Source: Corynebacterium sp. 21KM1197
GTDB lineage: Bacteria > Actinomycetota > Actinomycetes > Mycobacteriales > Mycobacteriaceae
Direction of reading: 5' to 3'
Assembly: GCF_033783015.1 (NCBI RefSeq)
Contig: NZ_CP123907.1
Coordinates: forward strand, 682,001 to 746,000
DNA: 64,000 nucleotides
Below the pieces are notes generated by a model that worked only from the letters and a program-made list of their open reading frames with translations, was not told where the DNA came from and ran no database searches. The translations under genes were made by a program, and so were the position numbers. This document shows positions 1 to 8,085 of this stretch, piece by piece. The stretch's first letter is position 1. Every line of letters begins with the position of its first letter.

Positions 1-795
1 CTGGGTGGCCTCGTGTCCACGGGCCTTGAGGCCTGGGGCTTTGCGACGAGCGGAGCGCGGCAGGCGGTGGCGTTGATCGGGCAGTTCTTCCTGGTGGCGC
101 TGCTGGTGGTGGGCATGGTAGCCGGGTGGGTGCGGTGGGTGGAGCGCGGCAGGCTGCGGCCGCTTCTTGGATCTGCTCTCGCCGGGGGAGGGGCCTTTCG
201 GCTGGGTACCGCCATCATCGTGCCGCTCATGGTGGGTATTTATGTGCTGCGCGGCGCGGTGGCCTACGCCAATGGGCAGCTCACCACGGAGTATTACGCC
301 CAGTACCCCACGGGGGCGGAACTGGCGCTTTCCGTATTGTATGTGCTGACGGTGGCCTACGTGCTCCAGGGTTTTCCCGAGGAACTGATCTACCGGGGCT
401 GGCTGATGGAGGTCACGCGGCAGTGCCCGTGGCTCACCCTGACCTGGACCACGGTGGCCTTTACCGTGATTCACCTGATCTCCTCCGGCGGGCAGGAAAG
501 CTGGGGCGATCGCCTGATCTATCTGATCCTGCCTCTGGGTATGGGATTGCTGGCGGGCGCGCTGCGGATTGTCACCGGCTCTCTATGGGCCGGGGTGGCC
601 ACGCACGGCGGCATGCACGTGGTGAATAACCTGGTGCCGCCCGTGGTACCGGTGACGGGATTTGATCTGGCGGGCGTGGTGCTCCCCGGGGTGGCGCAGG
701 CGATGGTGGCGGCGGTGATCCTGTGGCGGTGGCACGGAAGATCGCGGGCGCGCGGTCCTATTTTAGAAAAACCCGCCCATGAGGTAGGGTGCTAG
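1..795 (+). CDS. CPBP family intramembrane glutamic endopeptidase, 5' end cut by the window
   Basis: This is a multi-spanning membrane protease of the CPBP (Abi/CAAX-like) family. The glutamate motif EELIYRG lies just after a hydrophobic segment, and later helices carry FTVIHLI and a GVATHGGMHVVNN segment with the conserved His-Asn pair, so the motif set is complete. The frame stays open to base 1 without a stop. The first available start in the window is GTG at 13, but the motif sits earlier in the chain than usual for the family, so I infer that one or more N-terminal helices lie upstream. The substrate is unknown. Confidence 0.8.
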   Translation: MGGLVSTGLEAWGFATSGARQAVALIGQFFLVALLVVGMVAGWVRWVERGRLRPLLGSALAGGGAFRLGTAIIVPLMVGIYVLRGAVAYANGQLTTEYYAQYPTGAELALSVLYVLTVAYVLQGFPEELIYRGWLMEVTRQCPWLTLTWTTVAFTVIHLISSGGQESWGDRLIYLILPLGMGLLAGALRIVTGSLWAGVATHGGMHVVNNLVPPVVPVTGFDLAGVVLPGVAQAMVAAVILWRWHGRSRARGPILEKPAHEVGC

Positions 796-878
796 AGGAT
801 TTATACGAGCCAACCTGGGCACGATCCTGCCGAATCCGCGGGAACCGACCCAGTGTACAACCTTAGGAATCGAGAGAT

Positions 879-1151
879 ATGAAGAAGGATATCCACCCGG
901 ATTACCACCCGGTGGTGTTCCAGGACGCTGGCACTGGCCAGAAGTTCCTGACCCGTTCCACCGCCACCAGCAACCGCACCGTGGAGTGGGAGGATGGCAA
1001 CGAGTACCCGCTCATCGTGGTGGACGTGACCAGCGAGTCCCACCCGTTCTGGACCGGCGCTCAGCGCGTCATGGATACCGCCGGCCGCGTGGAGAAGTTC
1101 CAGCGTCGCTTCGGTGGCATGGCCCGCCGCAAGAAGAAGACCCAGGCTTAA
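879..1151 (+). CDS. rpmE2: 50S ribosomal protein L31 type B (zinc-independent)
   Basis: This 90-residue protein starts [14 protein letters not shown] and has the extended C-terminal tail ([17 protein letters not shown]) typical of type B L31. It contains no cysteine, so it is the zinc-free paralogue that in other bacteria replaces the CxxC form under zinc limitation. L32 follows 20 bases downstream, so the two are probably cotranscribed. I see no clear Zur palindrome in the 83 bases upstream. Confidence 0.95.
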   Translation: MKKDIHPDYHPVVFQDAGTGQKFLTRSTATSNRTVEWEDGNEYPLIVVDVTSESHPFWTGAQRVMDTAGRVEKFQRRFGGMARRKKKTQA

Positions 1152-1171
1152 GGTAAGGAGGGAAGAGGAAA

Positions 1172-1345
1172 ATGGCAGTACCTAAGTTCCGCAAGTCCCG
1201 CGCCAACACGCACGCGCGCCGCTCGCAGTGGAAGGCCAACAACGTTGCCCTCCAGGAAGTGACCATCGACGGCCAGACCGTGCGTATCCCGCGCCGCCTG
1301 GTCAAGGCCGCTCAGCTCGGCCTGGTGGACGTGGAGCAGTTCTAA
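1172..1345 (+). CDS. rpmF: 50S ribosomal protein L32
   Basis: This 57-residue protein begins [18 protein letters not shown], the classic L32 start, and ends GLVDVEQF. It lacks the zinc-binding cysteines found in many L32 proteins, as is common in actinobacteria. A GGAGGGAAGAGG ribosome-binding region precedes the ATG. It follows L31B closely and is followed at once by a strong terminator, so L31B-L32 forms one short ribosomal operon. Confidence 0.95.
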   Translation: MAVPKFRKSRANTHARRSQWKANNVALQEVTIDGQTVRIPRRLVKAAQLGLVDVEQF

Positions 1346-1358
1346 GCTCCATCCCTCG

Positions 1359-1397
1359 TGCCCCCTGCGTATCGCCGCAGGGGGCATTATTTTTTTA
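1359..1397 (+). terminator. Rho-independent terminator after rpmF
   Basis: A perfect 11-bp stem (TGCCCCCTGCG with CGCAGGGGGCA) closes a six-base loop (1370-1375) and is followed by TTATTTTTTTAT. It lies 13 bases after the L32 stop codon and ends the L31B-L32 transcript. Confidence 0.92.
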
Positions 1398-1491
1398 TGC
1401 AGCGACCGTACAGGAAACGTGCAGAATCTCTCATGGAGCCAGGACCGATCTTGCAGCCAAGAATCAGCGTGGGGGTGCATAATCGAGTGCC

Positions 1492-2712
1492 ATGAACAAC
1501 AACACTGGGAACGGGAACGCCAACCATAACGATCAGAACTGGGGGTGGGAGCAGCCCCGCCGGGAGGATGACACCCTGGTGATAGAGCAGCCCCCGCAGG
1601 AAAAGGAACCACGGGAAAAGAAAAGGGCGTCCTTTGGCGTGCTGCCCACCGTGGCCTTGATGACGGTCTCCGCGATCGCGGCGGGCGCGGTCACCGGCGT
1701 GGTGGTGAGCAGGCAGCAGGAGGACGCCCAGGTGGTGAACTCGCTCAACCAGCCGAATATGCAGCAGACCGCCAAGCGTGAGGCCCCCGCGGGGTCGGTG
1801 GAGCAGGTGGCGCAATCCGTGCTGCCCTCGGTGGTATCTATCCAGGTGGCCAGCATGATGGGCGGGGAGGAGGGCTCCGGCGCGATTATCTCCTCCGATG
1901 GCCTGGTGCTCACCAACGCGCACGTGGCCGGGGATCGCAATTCCCAGTTGCAGGTGACGCTTAATGACGGCACTACCCACCCCGCCGACCTGGTGGGCGC
2001 GGACGCCGCCACGGACATCGCCGTGATCAAGATTAGGGACGTGAAGGATCTCCCCGCCATTCCCTTTGGGGACTCCGACCAGGTGCAGGTGGGTCAATCC
2101 GTGATCGCCATTGGCTCCCCGCTGGGGCTTTCCTCCACGGTGACCACGGGCATCGTCTCCGCCCTGGATCGCCCGGTGCGAGCCTCGGCGGCGGGAGGGG
2201 AGTCCTCCCTGATCGACGCGATCCAAACCGACGCCGCCATCAACCCCGGTAACTCGGGCGGGCCGCTGGTGGACATGAGCGGCAACCTCATCGGCATGAA
2301 CTCCGTGATCGCCTCGCTGAGCACCAGCACGGAGCAGGCCGGTTCCATTGGTCTGGGCTTTGCCATTCCCTCCTCCTTTGCCAAGCGCGTGGCCGATCAA
2401 CTGGTGCGCGAGGGCAAGGCCAGCCAGCCCATGCTGGGCGTGAGCGTCATGCGCGATGACCTCGGCGTGGTTCCCCAGACCCCAGTCAAGGGCGCGGTGA
2501 TTAACTCGGTGGTGCCCGATGGCCCCGGTGCACGGGCCGGATTGAAGGAGGGGGACGTGGTGACCAAACTCAACGATCGTCTAATTGATTCCGCAGATTC
2601 CCTCATCGCCGCCACCCGCTCCCACGACTTTGGGGAGACGGTGACCCTGGAGGTGCTCTCGCAGGGGGAGTCCGAGCCCCATGCGGTAGAGGTAACGCTC
2701 ACGGAAAGCTAA
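1492..2712 (+). CDS. HtrA/DegP-type membrane-anchored serine protease with PDZ domain
   Basis: This 406-residue trypsin-like protease is tethered by one helix near residues 50-72 after a polar cytoplasmic N-terminus. The catalytic domain follows, with His144 (TNAHV), Asp175 (ATDIAVI) and Ser255 (NPGNSGGPL). A PDZ domain occupies about residues 305-400. It should act outside the membrane in envelope protein quality control. It starts at ATG 1492 and ends 10 bases before the mogA-like gene. In C. glutamicum a similar protease also precedes mog, which I recall from that genome. Confidence 0.93.
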   Translation: MNNNTGNGNANHNDQNWGWEQPRREDDTLVIEQPPQEKEPREKKRASFGVLPTVALMTVSAIAAGAVTGVVVSRQQEDAQVVNSLNQPNMQQTAKREAPAGSVEQVAQSVLPSVVSIQVASMMGGEEGSGAIISSDGLVLTNAHVAGDRNSQLQVTLNDGTTHPADLVGADAATDIAVIKIRDVKDLPAIPFGDSDQVQVGQSVIAIGSPLGLSSTVTTGIVSALDRPVRASAAGGESSLIDAIQTDAAINPGNSGGPLVDMSGNLIGMNSVIASLSTSTEQAGSIGLGFAIPSSFAKRVADQLVREGKASQPMLGVSVMRDDLGVVPQTPVKGAVINSVVPDGPGARAGLKEGDVVTKLNDRLIDSADSLIAATRSHDFGETVTLEVLSQGESEPHAVEVTLTES

Positions 2713-2722
2713 GTTATTCGAT

Positions 2723-3271
2723 ATGGAACATCGCCTGGCCTCTATGTCTACGCCCCTGCCCGATCTGGAACCGGATCTCAGTTCCCTGCTGGCCGCAGAG
2801 CAGGAGGAACAACCGCGCGCTCGCCACAAGGCCCTGGTGGTGCTGGTCAGCGACGAAGAGGATACCGATACCGGCTCCCTGGTGGCCGAGCTGCTGGAGG
2901 AGGCGGAGTTTAGCGTGGGCGGGATCGTGACGGTGAAGTCCAAGAAGTCCCGCATCCGCCAGGCCATCGAGACCGCCGTGGTGGGTGGGGTGGACCTGGT
3001 GCTCACCGTGGGCGGCACGGGGGTGGGGCCCAGGGATAAGACCCCGGAGGCCACCCGCGCGGTGCTGGATCAATTGGTGCCCGGCATTGCCCAGGCGCTG
3101 CGTTCCTCCGGCTTGGGGTGCGGCGCGGTGGACGCGGCCACCTCGCGGGGTATCTCCGGGGTATCCGGCTCCACGGTGATCGTGAACCTCGCCAGTTCGC
3201 GCCCCGCGATCCGCGATGGCATGGCCACCCTGGCCCCCCTGGTGCACCACGTGATTGATGAGTTGCCCTAG
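2723..3271 (+). CDS. mog: MogA/MoaB family molybdopterin adenylyltransferase-like protein
   Basis: This 182-residue cytoplasmic MoCF-domain protein carries the intact nucleotide/molybdopterin motif TVGGTGVGPRDKTPEA. The family adenylylates molybdopterin before metal insertion. It lies just after the HtrA gene and before mscL. An alternative in-frame ATG at 2744 would give a shorter N-terminus closer to the family length. The catalytic motif here is complete, in contrast to the degenerate MoeA-like Glp further on. Confidence 0.88.
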   Translation: MEHRLASMSTPLPDLEPDLSSLLAAEQEEQPRARHKALVVLVSDEEDTDTGSLVAELLEEAEFSVGGIVTVKSKKSRIRQAIETAVVGGVDLVLTVGGTGVGPRDKTPEATRAVLDQLVPGIAQALRSSGLGCGAVDAATSRGISGVSGSTVIVNLASSRPAIRDGMATLAPLVHHVIDELP

Positions 3272-3274
3272 GCC

Positions 3275-3418
3275 ATGAGGCCCAGGCGTAGAAAGGTGCG
3301 CCCTAGTACGGCGCAGAATATTGACCGCCGGGCGGATACCCCGCACCGCGCGTTCTTTGAACCGCGCAGCGAGGAAGAATACCGCCAGCAGCGGCCCCCG
3401 CATCACTCGGCGCGGTGA
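3275..3418 (+). CDS. Small basic hypothetical protein between mog and mscL
   Basis: A 47-codon frame starts at ATG 3275, four bases after the mog stop, and ends in TGA 3416-3418. The product is very basic (starts MRPRRRKVRP) with an acidic RSEEEYRQQR patch and no membrane segment. Its last 16 bases overlap the 3' end of mscL on the opposite strand. I recall a small conserved gene at this place in C. glutamicum, which favours a real gene, but no known domain is recognisable. Confidence 0.5.
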   Translation: MRPRRRKVRPSTAQNIDRRADTPHRAFFEPRSEEEYRQQRPPHHSAR

Positions 3419-3840
3419 GCGCCGCCCCCGGTGGTGCTTTCCTGCTCCTTGAGCAGGTCGCGGATCTCGGAGAGCAGGCCCGCCTCGATGGAGACCTTCT
3501 CCTCCTCGTCCTCCTCGACCCCGTGGCGCTTGGCCTGCATCTCGTTGAGCTTGTTCATCGGGGCCACCAGGATGAAGTACACCACGGCGGCGATGATGAG
3601 GAAGTTCAGGCCCGAGGTGATCACGGCGCCGAAGTCGATGCGGGTAGCGGCATCGCCCGCGCGCAGCTCGATGGCCAGGCCATCGACGTCCGGGCTGGTG
3701 CCCAGGGCGGCGATCAGAGGGTTGATGATGTTATCCGTAAACGCGGTGACAATCGCCGTAAAAGCGGAGCCGATGACCACGGCCACGGCTAATTCGATGA
3801 CATTACCGCGCAAAATAAAGTCTTTAAAACCCTTCAGCAT
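3403..3840 (-). CDS. mscL: Large-conductance mechanosensitive channel MscL
   Basis: This 145-residue inner-membrane channel begins MLKGFKDFILRGNVIELAVAVVIG, the signature of the first pore helix. A second helix follows near residues 65-90, and the C-terminal cytoplasmic bundle is acidic. It opens under membrane tension on hypo-osmotic shock. I chose the ATG at 3840 because AAGGAGG sits just upstream and the N-terminal helix of MscL begins there; the frame runs further upstream without support. It lies downstream of the SAF-domain gene on the same strand. Confidence 0.95.
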   Translation of the reverse strand: MLKGFKDFILRGNVIELAVAVVIGSAFTAIVTAFTDNIINPLIAALGTSPDVDGLAIELRAGDAATRIDFGAVITSGLNFLIIAAVVYFILVAPMNKLNEMQAKRHGVEEDEEEKVSIEAGLLSEIRDLLKEQESTTGGGAHRAE

Positions 3841-3865
3841 GGGTAGCGCCTCCTTGAGAAAATAA

Positions 3866-4456
3866 TTAATCGACAGTGCTATAGCCCACCCGGGTAAAGA
3901 ATACCGTGAGCGGGGTGGATAGTGCCGCGGACGCCACCCGAGCGGCGTCTTTCTCCGGCAGAGAAAGCAGTACCGTGGGATTATCCGGGCCAGGTGGCAA
4001 GAGTACCGTAGCCTGCTCCGCAATGACGTCCGGGAGGTCATTTTCTCCCCGCGCGACCACGGAAACCACATCGCCGTGGTGCATGATCTCGGGTGCGGAA
4101 AGCGGCACCGGAACCGCTACTTTGCCCGCTAAAGAGGTAGGAGTGAGCAGCCGGGAGGGGGTGACGGGCTCCCCGGGTACCGCCGGAGCGATGAGTACCT
4201 TGCCCAGGGCCTCCTCCGCATCGCGCAGCGCGGTGGCGGGGAGCACCGCCGCAGGTACGCGGCGAATTTCCACGTGTTCGGCGGCGATCTCTTGGCCGGT
4301 GCCGACCTCCGCGCGGAAGAAAAGGGCGGGCGTGCCCTGGGGCTTGAGGGCCAGAACCAGGGCGAGGAGGAAGAGGCAGGCCGCCGCGCTGCGGCGCAGC
4401 AGGGCGGTGCGCCGCCAACCGGGGGTGCGCAGGATTACGAGGAGGCGGGAGAACAT
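3866..4456 (-). CDS. SAF domain-containing membrane-anchored protein
   Basis: The product has one transmembrane helix near its N-terminus (AAACLFLLALVLAL) followed by an extracytoplasmic SAF-type beta domain (EVGTGQEIAAEHVEIRRVPA). This resembles the CpaB/FlgA-like proteins of actinobacteria. No function is established. The ATG at 4456 has AAGGAGG only one base upstream, and a GTG at 4480 is the alternative start. Either way it overlaps the end of fthC (stop at 4435), which points to translational coupling. Confidence 0.8.
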   Translation of the reverse strand: MFSRLLVILRTPGWRRTALLRRSAAACLFLLALVLALKPQGTPALFFRAEVGTGQEIAAEHVEIRRVPAAVLPATALRDAEEALGKVLIAPAVPGEPVTPSRLLTPTSLAGKVAVPVPLSAPEIMHHGDVVSVVARGENDLPDVIAEQATVLLPPGPDNPTVLLSLPEKDAARVASAALSTPLTVFFTRVGYSTVD

Positions 4457-5022
4457 GCCTCCTTGGACTGGGAATACCACCCGCCCGGTTCCACGAGGTA
4501 GTCCACGGCCTCATCGTGAGGCTCCACCGGAATATCGGCGCGGATCTCCTCCGGGTAGGCCAGGGCGGCCACGGGAGGGCGCGGCGTGCCCAGGGCGGCC
4601 AGGGTGCGGTCATAATAGCCGCCGCCCTTGCCCAGGCGGTGGCCCCGTGGGGTGATGCCGAGGGTGGGAACCAGGATCAGCGCGCAGTCCCGGAGCGCGG
4701 AGGTGTCGTGGCGCTTTCCGGTGGGTTCCGAGATACCCAGGGCACCGGGAGCGCTGGCGGCGGGGTCGTCGAAAGCCCAGGCGAGGGAGCCATCGCCAAG
4801 CGTGACGGGGAGGAGGATACGGCGGCCGGTGGCGCGCAGCAGCGGAAGCAGGGTGCCGTGGCCGGGTTCGCTGGGCAGCGGGTGATAGGCCGCCACGGGG
4901 CCGGGGCCGCAGGATTCCAGCAGGAGCAGGCAGTGGGCGGCGAGGGCGGCGTCGTCACGCTGCTTGTGCGGCCGGTGGCGCCGATTGCGGAGCAGGGTGC
5001 GGCGGAGTTCTTCTTTGCTCAC
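4435..5022 (-). CDS. fthC: 5-formyltetrahydrofolate cyclo-ligase
   Basis: This is the ATP-dependent enzyme converting 5-formyl-THF to 5,10-methenyl-THF. The diagnostic motif GHRLGKGGGYYDR is present, preceded by a PTLGITPRG segment. With GTG 5022 the product is 195 residues and starts MSKEELRRTLL, like other members; ATG 5049 would add nine residues without a better ribosome-binding site. It is divergent from galU with only about 60 bases between the starts, and overlaps the SAF gene downstream. Confidence 0.9.
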   Translation of the reverse strand: MSKEELRRTLLRNRRHRPHKQRDDAALAAHCLLLLESCGPGPVAAYHPLPSEPGHGTLLPLLRATGRRILLPVTLGDGSLAWAFDDPAASAPGALGISEPTGKRHDTSALRDCALILVPTLGITPRGHRLGKGGGYYDRTLAALGTPRPPVAALAYPEEIRADIPVEPHDEAVDYLVEPGGWYSQSKEACSPASS

Positions 5023-5083
5023 TTTCCCCAGGCTACCGTGGCGCTGCATGGTTGGGGGCCACACATGGGTAGGGTGTGAGGTT

Positions 5084-5995
5084 ATGAATGCACCCACTTC
5101 GGAACACCCGCACGCGGTCAAGACGGTTGTTGTTCCCGCCGCCGGGCTGGGCACTCGTTTCCTCCCCGCCACCAAGACGGTGCCCAAGGAATTGCTCCCG
5201 GTGGTGGATACGCCGGGCATCGAACTCATCGCGGACGAGGCCGCGGCCCTGGGGGCCTCGCGGCTGGCCGTGATCACCGCCCCGCAGAAGGAGGGCGTGC
5301 TGGCGCACTTTGCACCCTCCCCGGAGCTGGAGGAAACCCTGCACGCGCGGGGCAAGGACGAGCAGTTGCGCAAGGTGCAGCACGCCAGCGGGATTATTGA
5401 CGCGGTGCCCGTCACCCAGGAGCGCCCGCTGGGCCTGGGGCACGCCGTGGGCCTGGCCGAGGCGGTGCTGGACGAGGACGAGGACGTGGTGGCCGTCATG
5501 CTGCCCGATGACCTGGTGCTCCCGATGGGCGTGATGGAAAAGATGGCGGCCGTGCGCGCCGAATACGGCGGCTCCGTGCTGTGCGCCTTTGTGGTGCCGC
5601 ACGAGGAGGTGTACAACTACGGCGTCTTTGACGTGCAGGACACCGAGCGCGGCGACGTCAAGCGCGTGGTGGGCATGGTGGAAAAGCCGGACCCCGCGCA
5701 GGCCCCCTCGAACTTCGTGGCCACCGGCCGCTACCTGCTGGATCGCGCGATCTTTGACGCCTTGCGCCGCATTACCCCCGGCAAGGGCGGGGAACTGCAA
5801 CTCACCGACGCCATCGAACTGCTGATCACCGAGGGGCACCCCGTGCACGTGGTGATCCACGAGGGCACGCGGCACGACCTGGGCAACCCCGGCGGCTACA
5901 TTCCCGCCTGCGTGGACTTTGGGCTCAGCCACCCGGTGTACGGGCCGGGGCTGAAAAAGGCCATCGCGGAGATCCTGGCCCGCCACGAGGGCTAA
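5084..5995 (+). CDS. galU: UTP-glucose-1-phosphate uridylyltransferase
   Basis: This 303-residue nucleotidyltransferase makes UDP-glucose for trehalose, glycogen and cell-wall glycan precursors. It shows the GalU N-terminal signature AAGLGTRFLPATKTVPKELLPV, here spanning residues 15-36. Later come the metal/substrate motifs MLPDDLVLP and VEKPDPAQAPSN. ATG 5084 gives a family-like N-terminus; upstream codons in the frame overlap the divergent fthC. The glp gene follows about 115 bases later. Confidence 0.95.
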   Translation: MNAPTSEHPHAVKTVVVPAAGLGTRFLPATKTVPKELLPVVDTPGIELIADEAAALGASRLAVITAPQKEGVLAHFAPSPELEETLHARGKDEQLRKVQHASGIIDAVPVTQERPLGLGHAVGLAEAVLDEDEDVVAVMLPDDLVLPMGVMEKMAAVRAEYGGSVLCAFVVPHEEVYNYGVFDVQDTERGDVKRVVGMVEKPDPAQAPSNFVATGRYLLDRAIFDALRRITPGKGGELQLTDAIELLITEGHPVHVVIHEGTRHDLGNPGGYIPACVDFGLSHPVYGPGLKKAIAEILARHEG

Positions 5996-6112
5996 GGCTT
6001 TCGGCGGGTGTCCGGCGGCCCGGTGATCCGGGGCCTTAAGTAGACGCGGGCTTACGGCAGGCGCGGGCAGTCCGGTTAAGATAGGCGAGTCAGTGAGAAA
6101 AGGAGGCGGCGA

Positions 6113-7375
6113 GTGCGGTCCGTGGACGAGCAGTTAGCCCTGGTGGCGGACGCTGCGGTGACGCCGGAGCCGGTGCGCATTTCCATTGCAGACGCGCTCG
6201 GCCTCATGTGCGCCGAGGAGGTGCAGGCCACCAACCCGCTTCCGGGCTTTTCCCAGGCGGCCATCGATGGCTACGCCGTGCGCGCCGTGGACGTGGGCGG
6301 GGAGCGGGGCCTAAGTTCCTCCGCCGGGCCACTGGTGCCCCTGGAAAAGTCCCTCCCAGTGGTGGGCGAGGTGGCCGCAGGCTCCCAGCAGCCCCTGCGT
6401 CTGCAACCCAAGCAGGCCGTGCGCGTGCACACTGGCGCGCCCCTGCCCACGCTTGCCGACGCCGTCTTGCCCCTCGACTGGAGCGACCGCGGCCGCAAGC
6501 GAGTCTCCGCCCAGCGCCCCGTGCGCTCCGGGGACTTCGTGCGCCGCGCGGGCGATGACATCAACAAGGGCGACGTGGCGGTTTCCTCCGGGGCGGTGCT
6601 CGGCCCGGCCCAGATCGGCCTGCTCGCGGCGGTGGGCCGCTCCAAGGTGCTGGTGTACCCGCGCCCGCGCATCTCGCTCATTTCCGTGGGTGCGGAGTTG
6701 GTGGATATTCACCGCGATCCAGGCCTGGGGCAGGTCTACGATGTCAATTCCTATTCCCTTTCCGCCGCCGCCAAGGAGGCGGGTGCGGACGTGCACCGCG
6801 TGGGCATCGCGGAGGGGGAGAGCCGCCGCCTGCGCGAGATCATCGAGGGGCAGATGATGCGCAGCGAGATTCTGGTGATCTCCGGGGCCGTGGGCGGCAC
6901 CGGCTCCCAGCGCGTGCGCGCGGTGTTGGAGGAACTGGGCGATATTGATACCACCCGCGTGGCCATGCACCCCGGCTCCGTGCAGGGCTTCGGGCTGCTG
7001 GGCGATGATCGCGTGCCGGTATTCCTGCTGCCCTCCAATCCCGTCTCCGCGCTGGTGATCTTCGAGATGTTCGTGCGCCCCCTGGTGCGCCTGTGCCTGG
7101 GTAAGCGCAACGCCCAGCGCCGCGTGGTGCGCGCCCGCGCGCTCAACCACGTGACCTCCATTCCGGGGCGGCGCGGCTTCGTGCGCGCCCGCCTCATGCG
7201 CGACGCCGAGACGCACGATTACCTTGTGGAGGGCCTGGGCGGGGCCACCGGCGCGCCCGCGCACCTGCTGGCGGGGCTTTCCGCCGCCAATGCGATGATT
7301 CGGATTCCCGACGCCGCCGCGGAGATCCGCCCCGGCGACATCGTGGAGGTCCTCTTCCTCTCCCAGGGCTCATGA
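6113..7375 (+). CDS. glp: Gephyrin-like molybdotransferase-fold divisome protein Glp
   Basis: This 420-residue protein has the MoeA/gephyrin fold: an N-terminal MoeA domain, a MoCF-binding-like centre and the C-terminal beta domain. The usual catalytic segments are altered: SGGVSxGxxD is ISGAVGGTGSQRV, the KPG motif is MHPGSV, and GLPGNP is LLPSNP. In C. glutamicum the equivalent protein Glp acts in septum and polar growth control, binding FtsZ and the receptor GlpR, rather than making cofactor. AGGAGG lies upstream of GTG 6113. The acetyltransferase overlaps its stop by four bases and glpR follows. Confidence 0.88.
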   Translation: MRSVDEQLALVADAAVTPEPVRISIADALGLMCAEEVQATNPLPGFSQAAIDGYAVRAVDVGGERGLSSSAGPLVPLEKSLPVVGEVAAGSQQPLRLQPKQAVRVHTGAPLPTLADAVLPLDWSDRGRKRVSAQRPVRSGDFVRRAGDDINKGDVAVSSGAVLGPAQIGLLAAVGRSKVLVYPRPRISLISVGAELVDIHRDPGLGQVYDVNSYSLSAAAKEAGADVHRVGIAEGESRRLREIIEGQMMRSEILVISGAVGGTGSQRVRAVLEELGDIDTTRVAMHPGSVQGFGLLGDDRVPVFLLPSNPVSALVIFEMFVRPLVRLCLGKRNAQRRVVRARALNHVTSIPGRRGFVRARLMRDAETHDYLVEGLGGATGAPAHLLAGLSAANAMIRIPDAAAEIRPGDIVEVLFLSQGS

Positions 7376-7971
7376 GCGTTGTGCTGGCCGACGGCACCGC
7401 CGTGGGCCTCCGCCCCCTGCGGCTTGGCGACGGCCCCCGGTGGCGCCAGCAGCGCATCTTCAACGAGCCCTACCTCAAACCCGTGGAACCCACCCTGCGC
7501 GGCGACTGGGCCGATCATCACACCCTGTGGCAGTGGTGGCGCTACTACACACAACTGCGCCGCAGCGCCCGGGAGGGGAGCACCGCGCCGCTGGCGATCG
7601 AGGTGGACGGGGAGTTCAGCGGGCAACTCACCCTCGGCGGCATCCAGCGCGGCGCGGCCTCCGAGTGCTGGGTGGGCTACTGGGTGGACGCGGCCCGCAC
7701 GGGTAAGGGAGTGGCCACCGCAGCCTGTGCCCTGGGCACCGACTACGCCTTTGCCACCCTGGGGCTGCACCGGGTGACGGCCACCTACCTGCCCAGCAAC
7801 CCGGCCTCCGGGAAGGTGCTGCGCCGCAACGGCTTCCGTGAGGAGGGCTACCTGCGCGAGAACCTGCATATCGACGGCGCGTGGCGCGACCACCACTTTG
7901 TGGCCCAGGTGGCGGGGGAACACGGGGCCAGTTGCGTGAACCGGCTGCGCGGGATGGGGTTCATTCTCTGA
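7372..7971 (+). CDS. GNAT family N-acetyltransferase, RimJ/RimL-like
   Basis: This 199-residue acetyltransferase shows the GNAT core: a beta-strand GYWVDAARTGKGVATAAC acetyl-CoA loop followed by LHRVTATYLPSNPASGKVLRRNGFREEG. RimJ-type enzymes acetylate protein N-termini, but the target here is not known. The ATGA overlap with glp and the glpR gene just downstream place it inside the divisome operon, an arrangement shared with other corynebacteria. Confidence 0.9.
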   Translation: MSVVLADGTAVGLRPLRLGDGPRWRQQRIFNEPYLKPVEPTLRGDWADHHTLWQWWRYYTQLRRSAREGSTAPLAIEVDGEFSGQLTLGGIQRGAASECWVGYWVDAARTGKGVATAACALGTDYAFATLGLHRVTATYLPSNPASGKVLRRNGFREEGYLRENLHIDGAWRDHHFVAQVAGEHGASCVNRLRGMGFIL

Positions 7972-8085
7972 GGCGGGTTTGCTTTTGGCGGAGTTGCTGG
8001 GTTTGCCCCGGCGCGCCTCGGAGGTTAAGCCCGCGCGGACGGCTATCCTACAAGCGTTTACCCCTACCCTGGAAGGTGCAATCTC

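Noticed and set aside
1387-2400. 337-codon minus-strand ORF opposite the HtrA protease
   Set aside because: Antisense shadow with H/G/R-rich composition and no family sequence.
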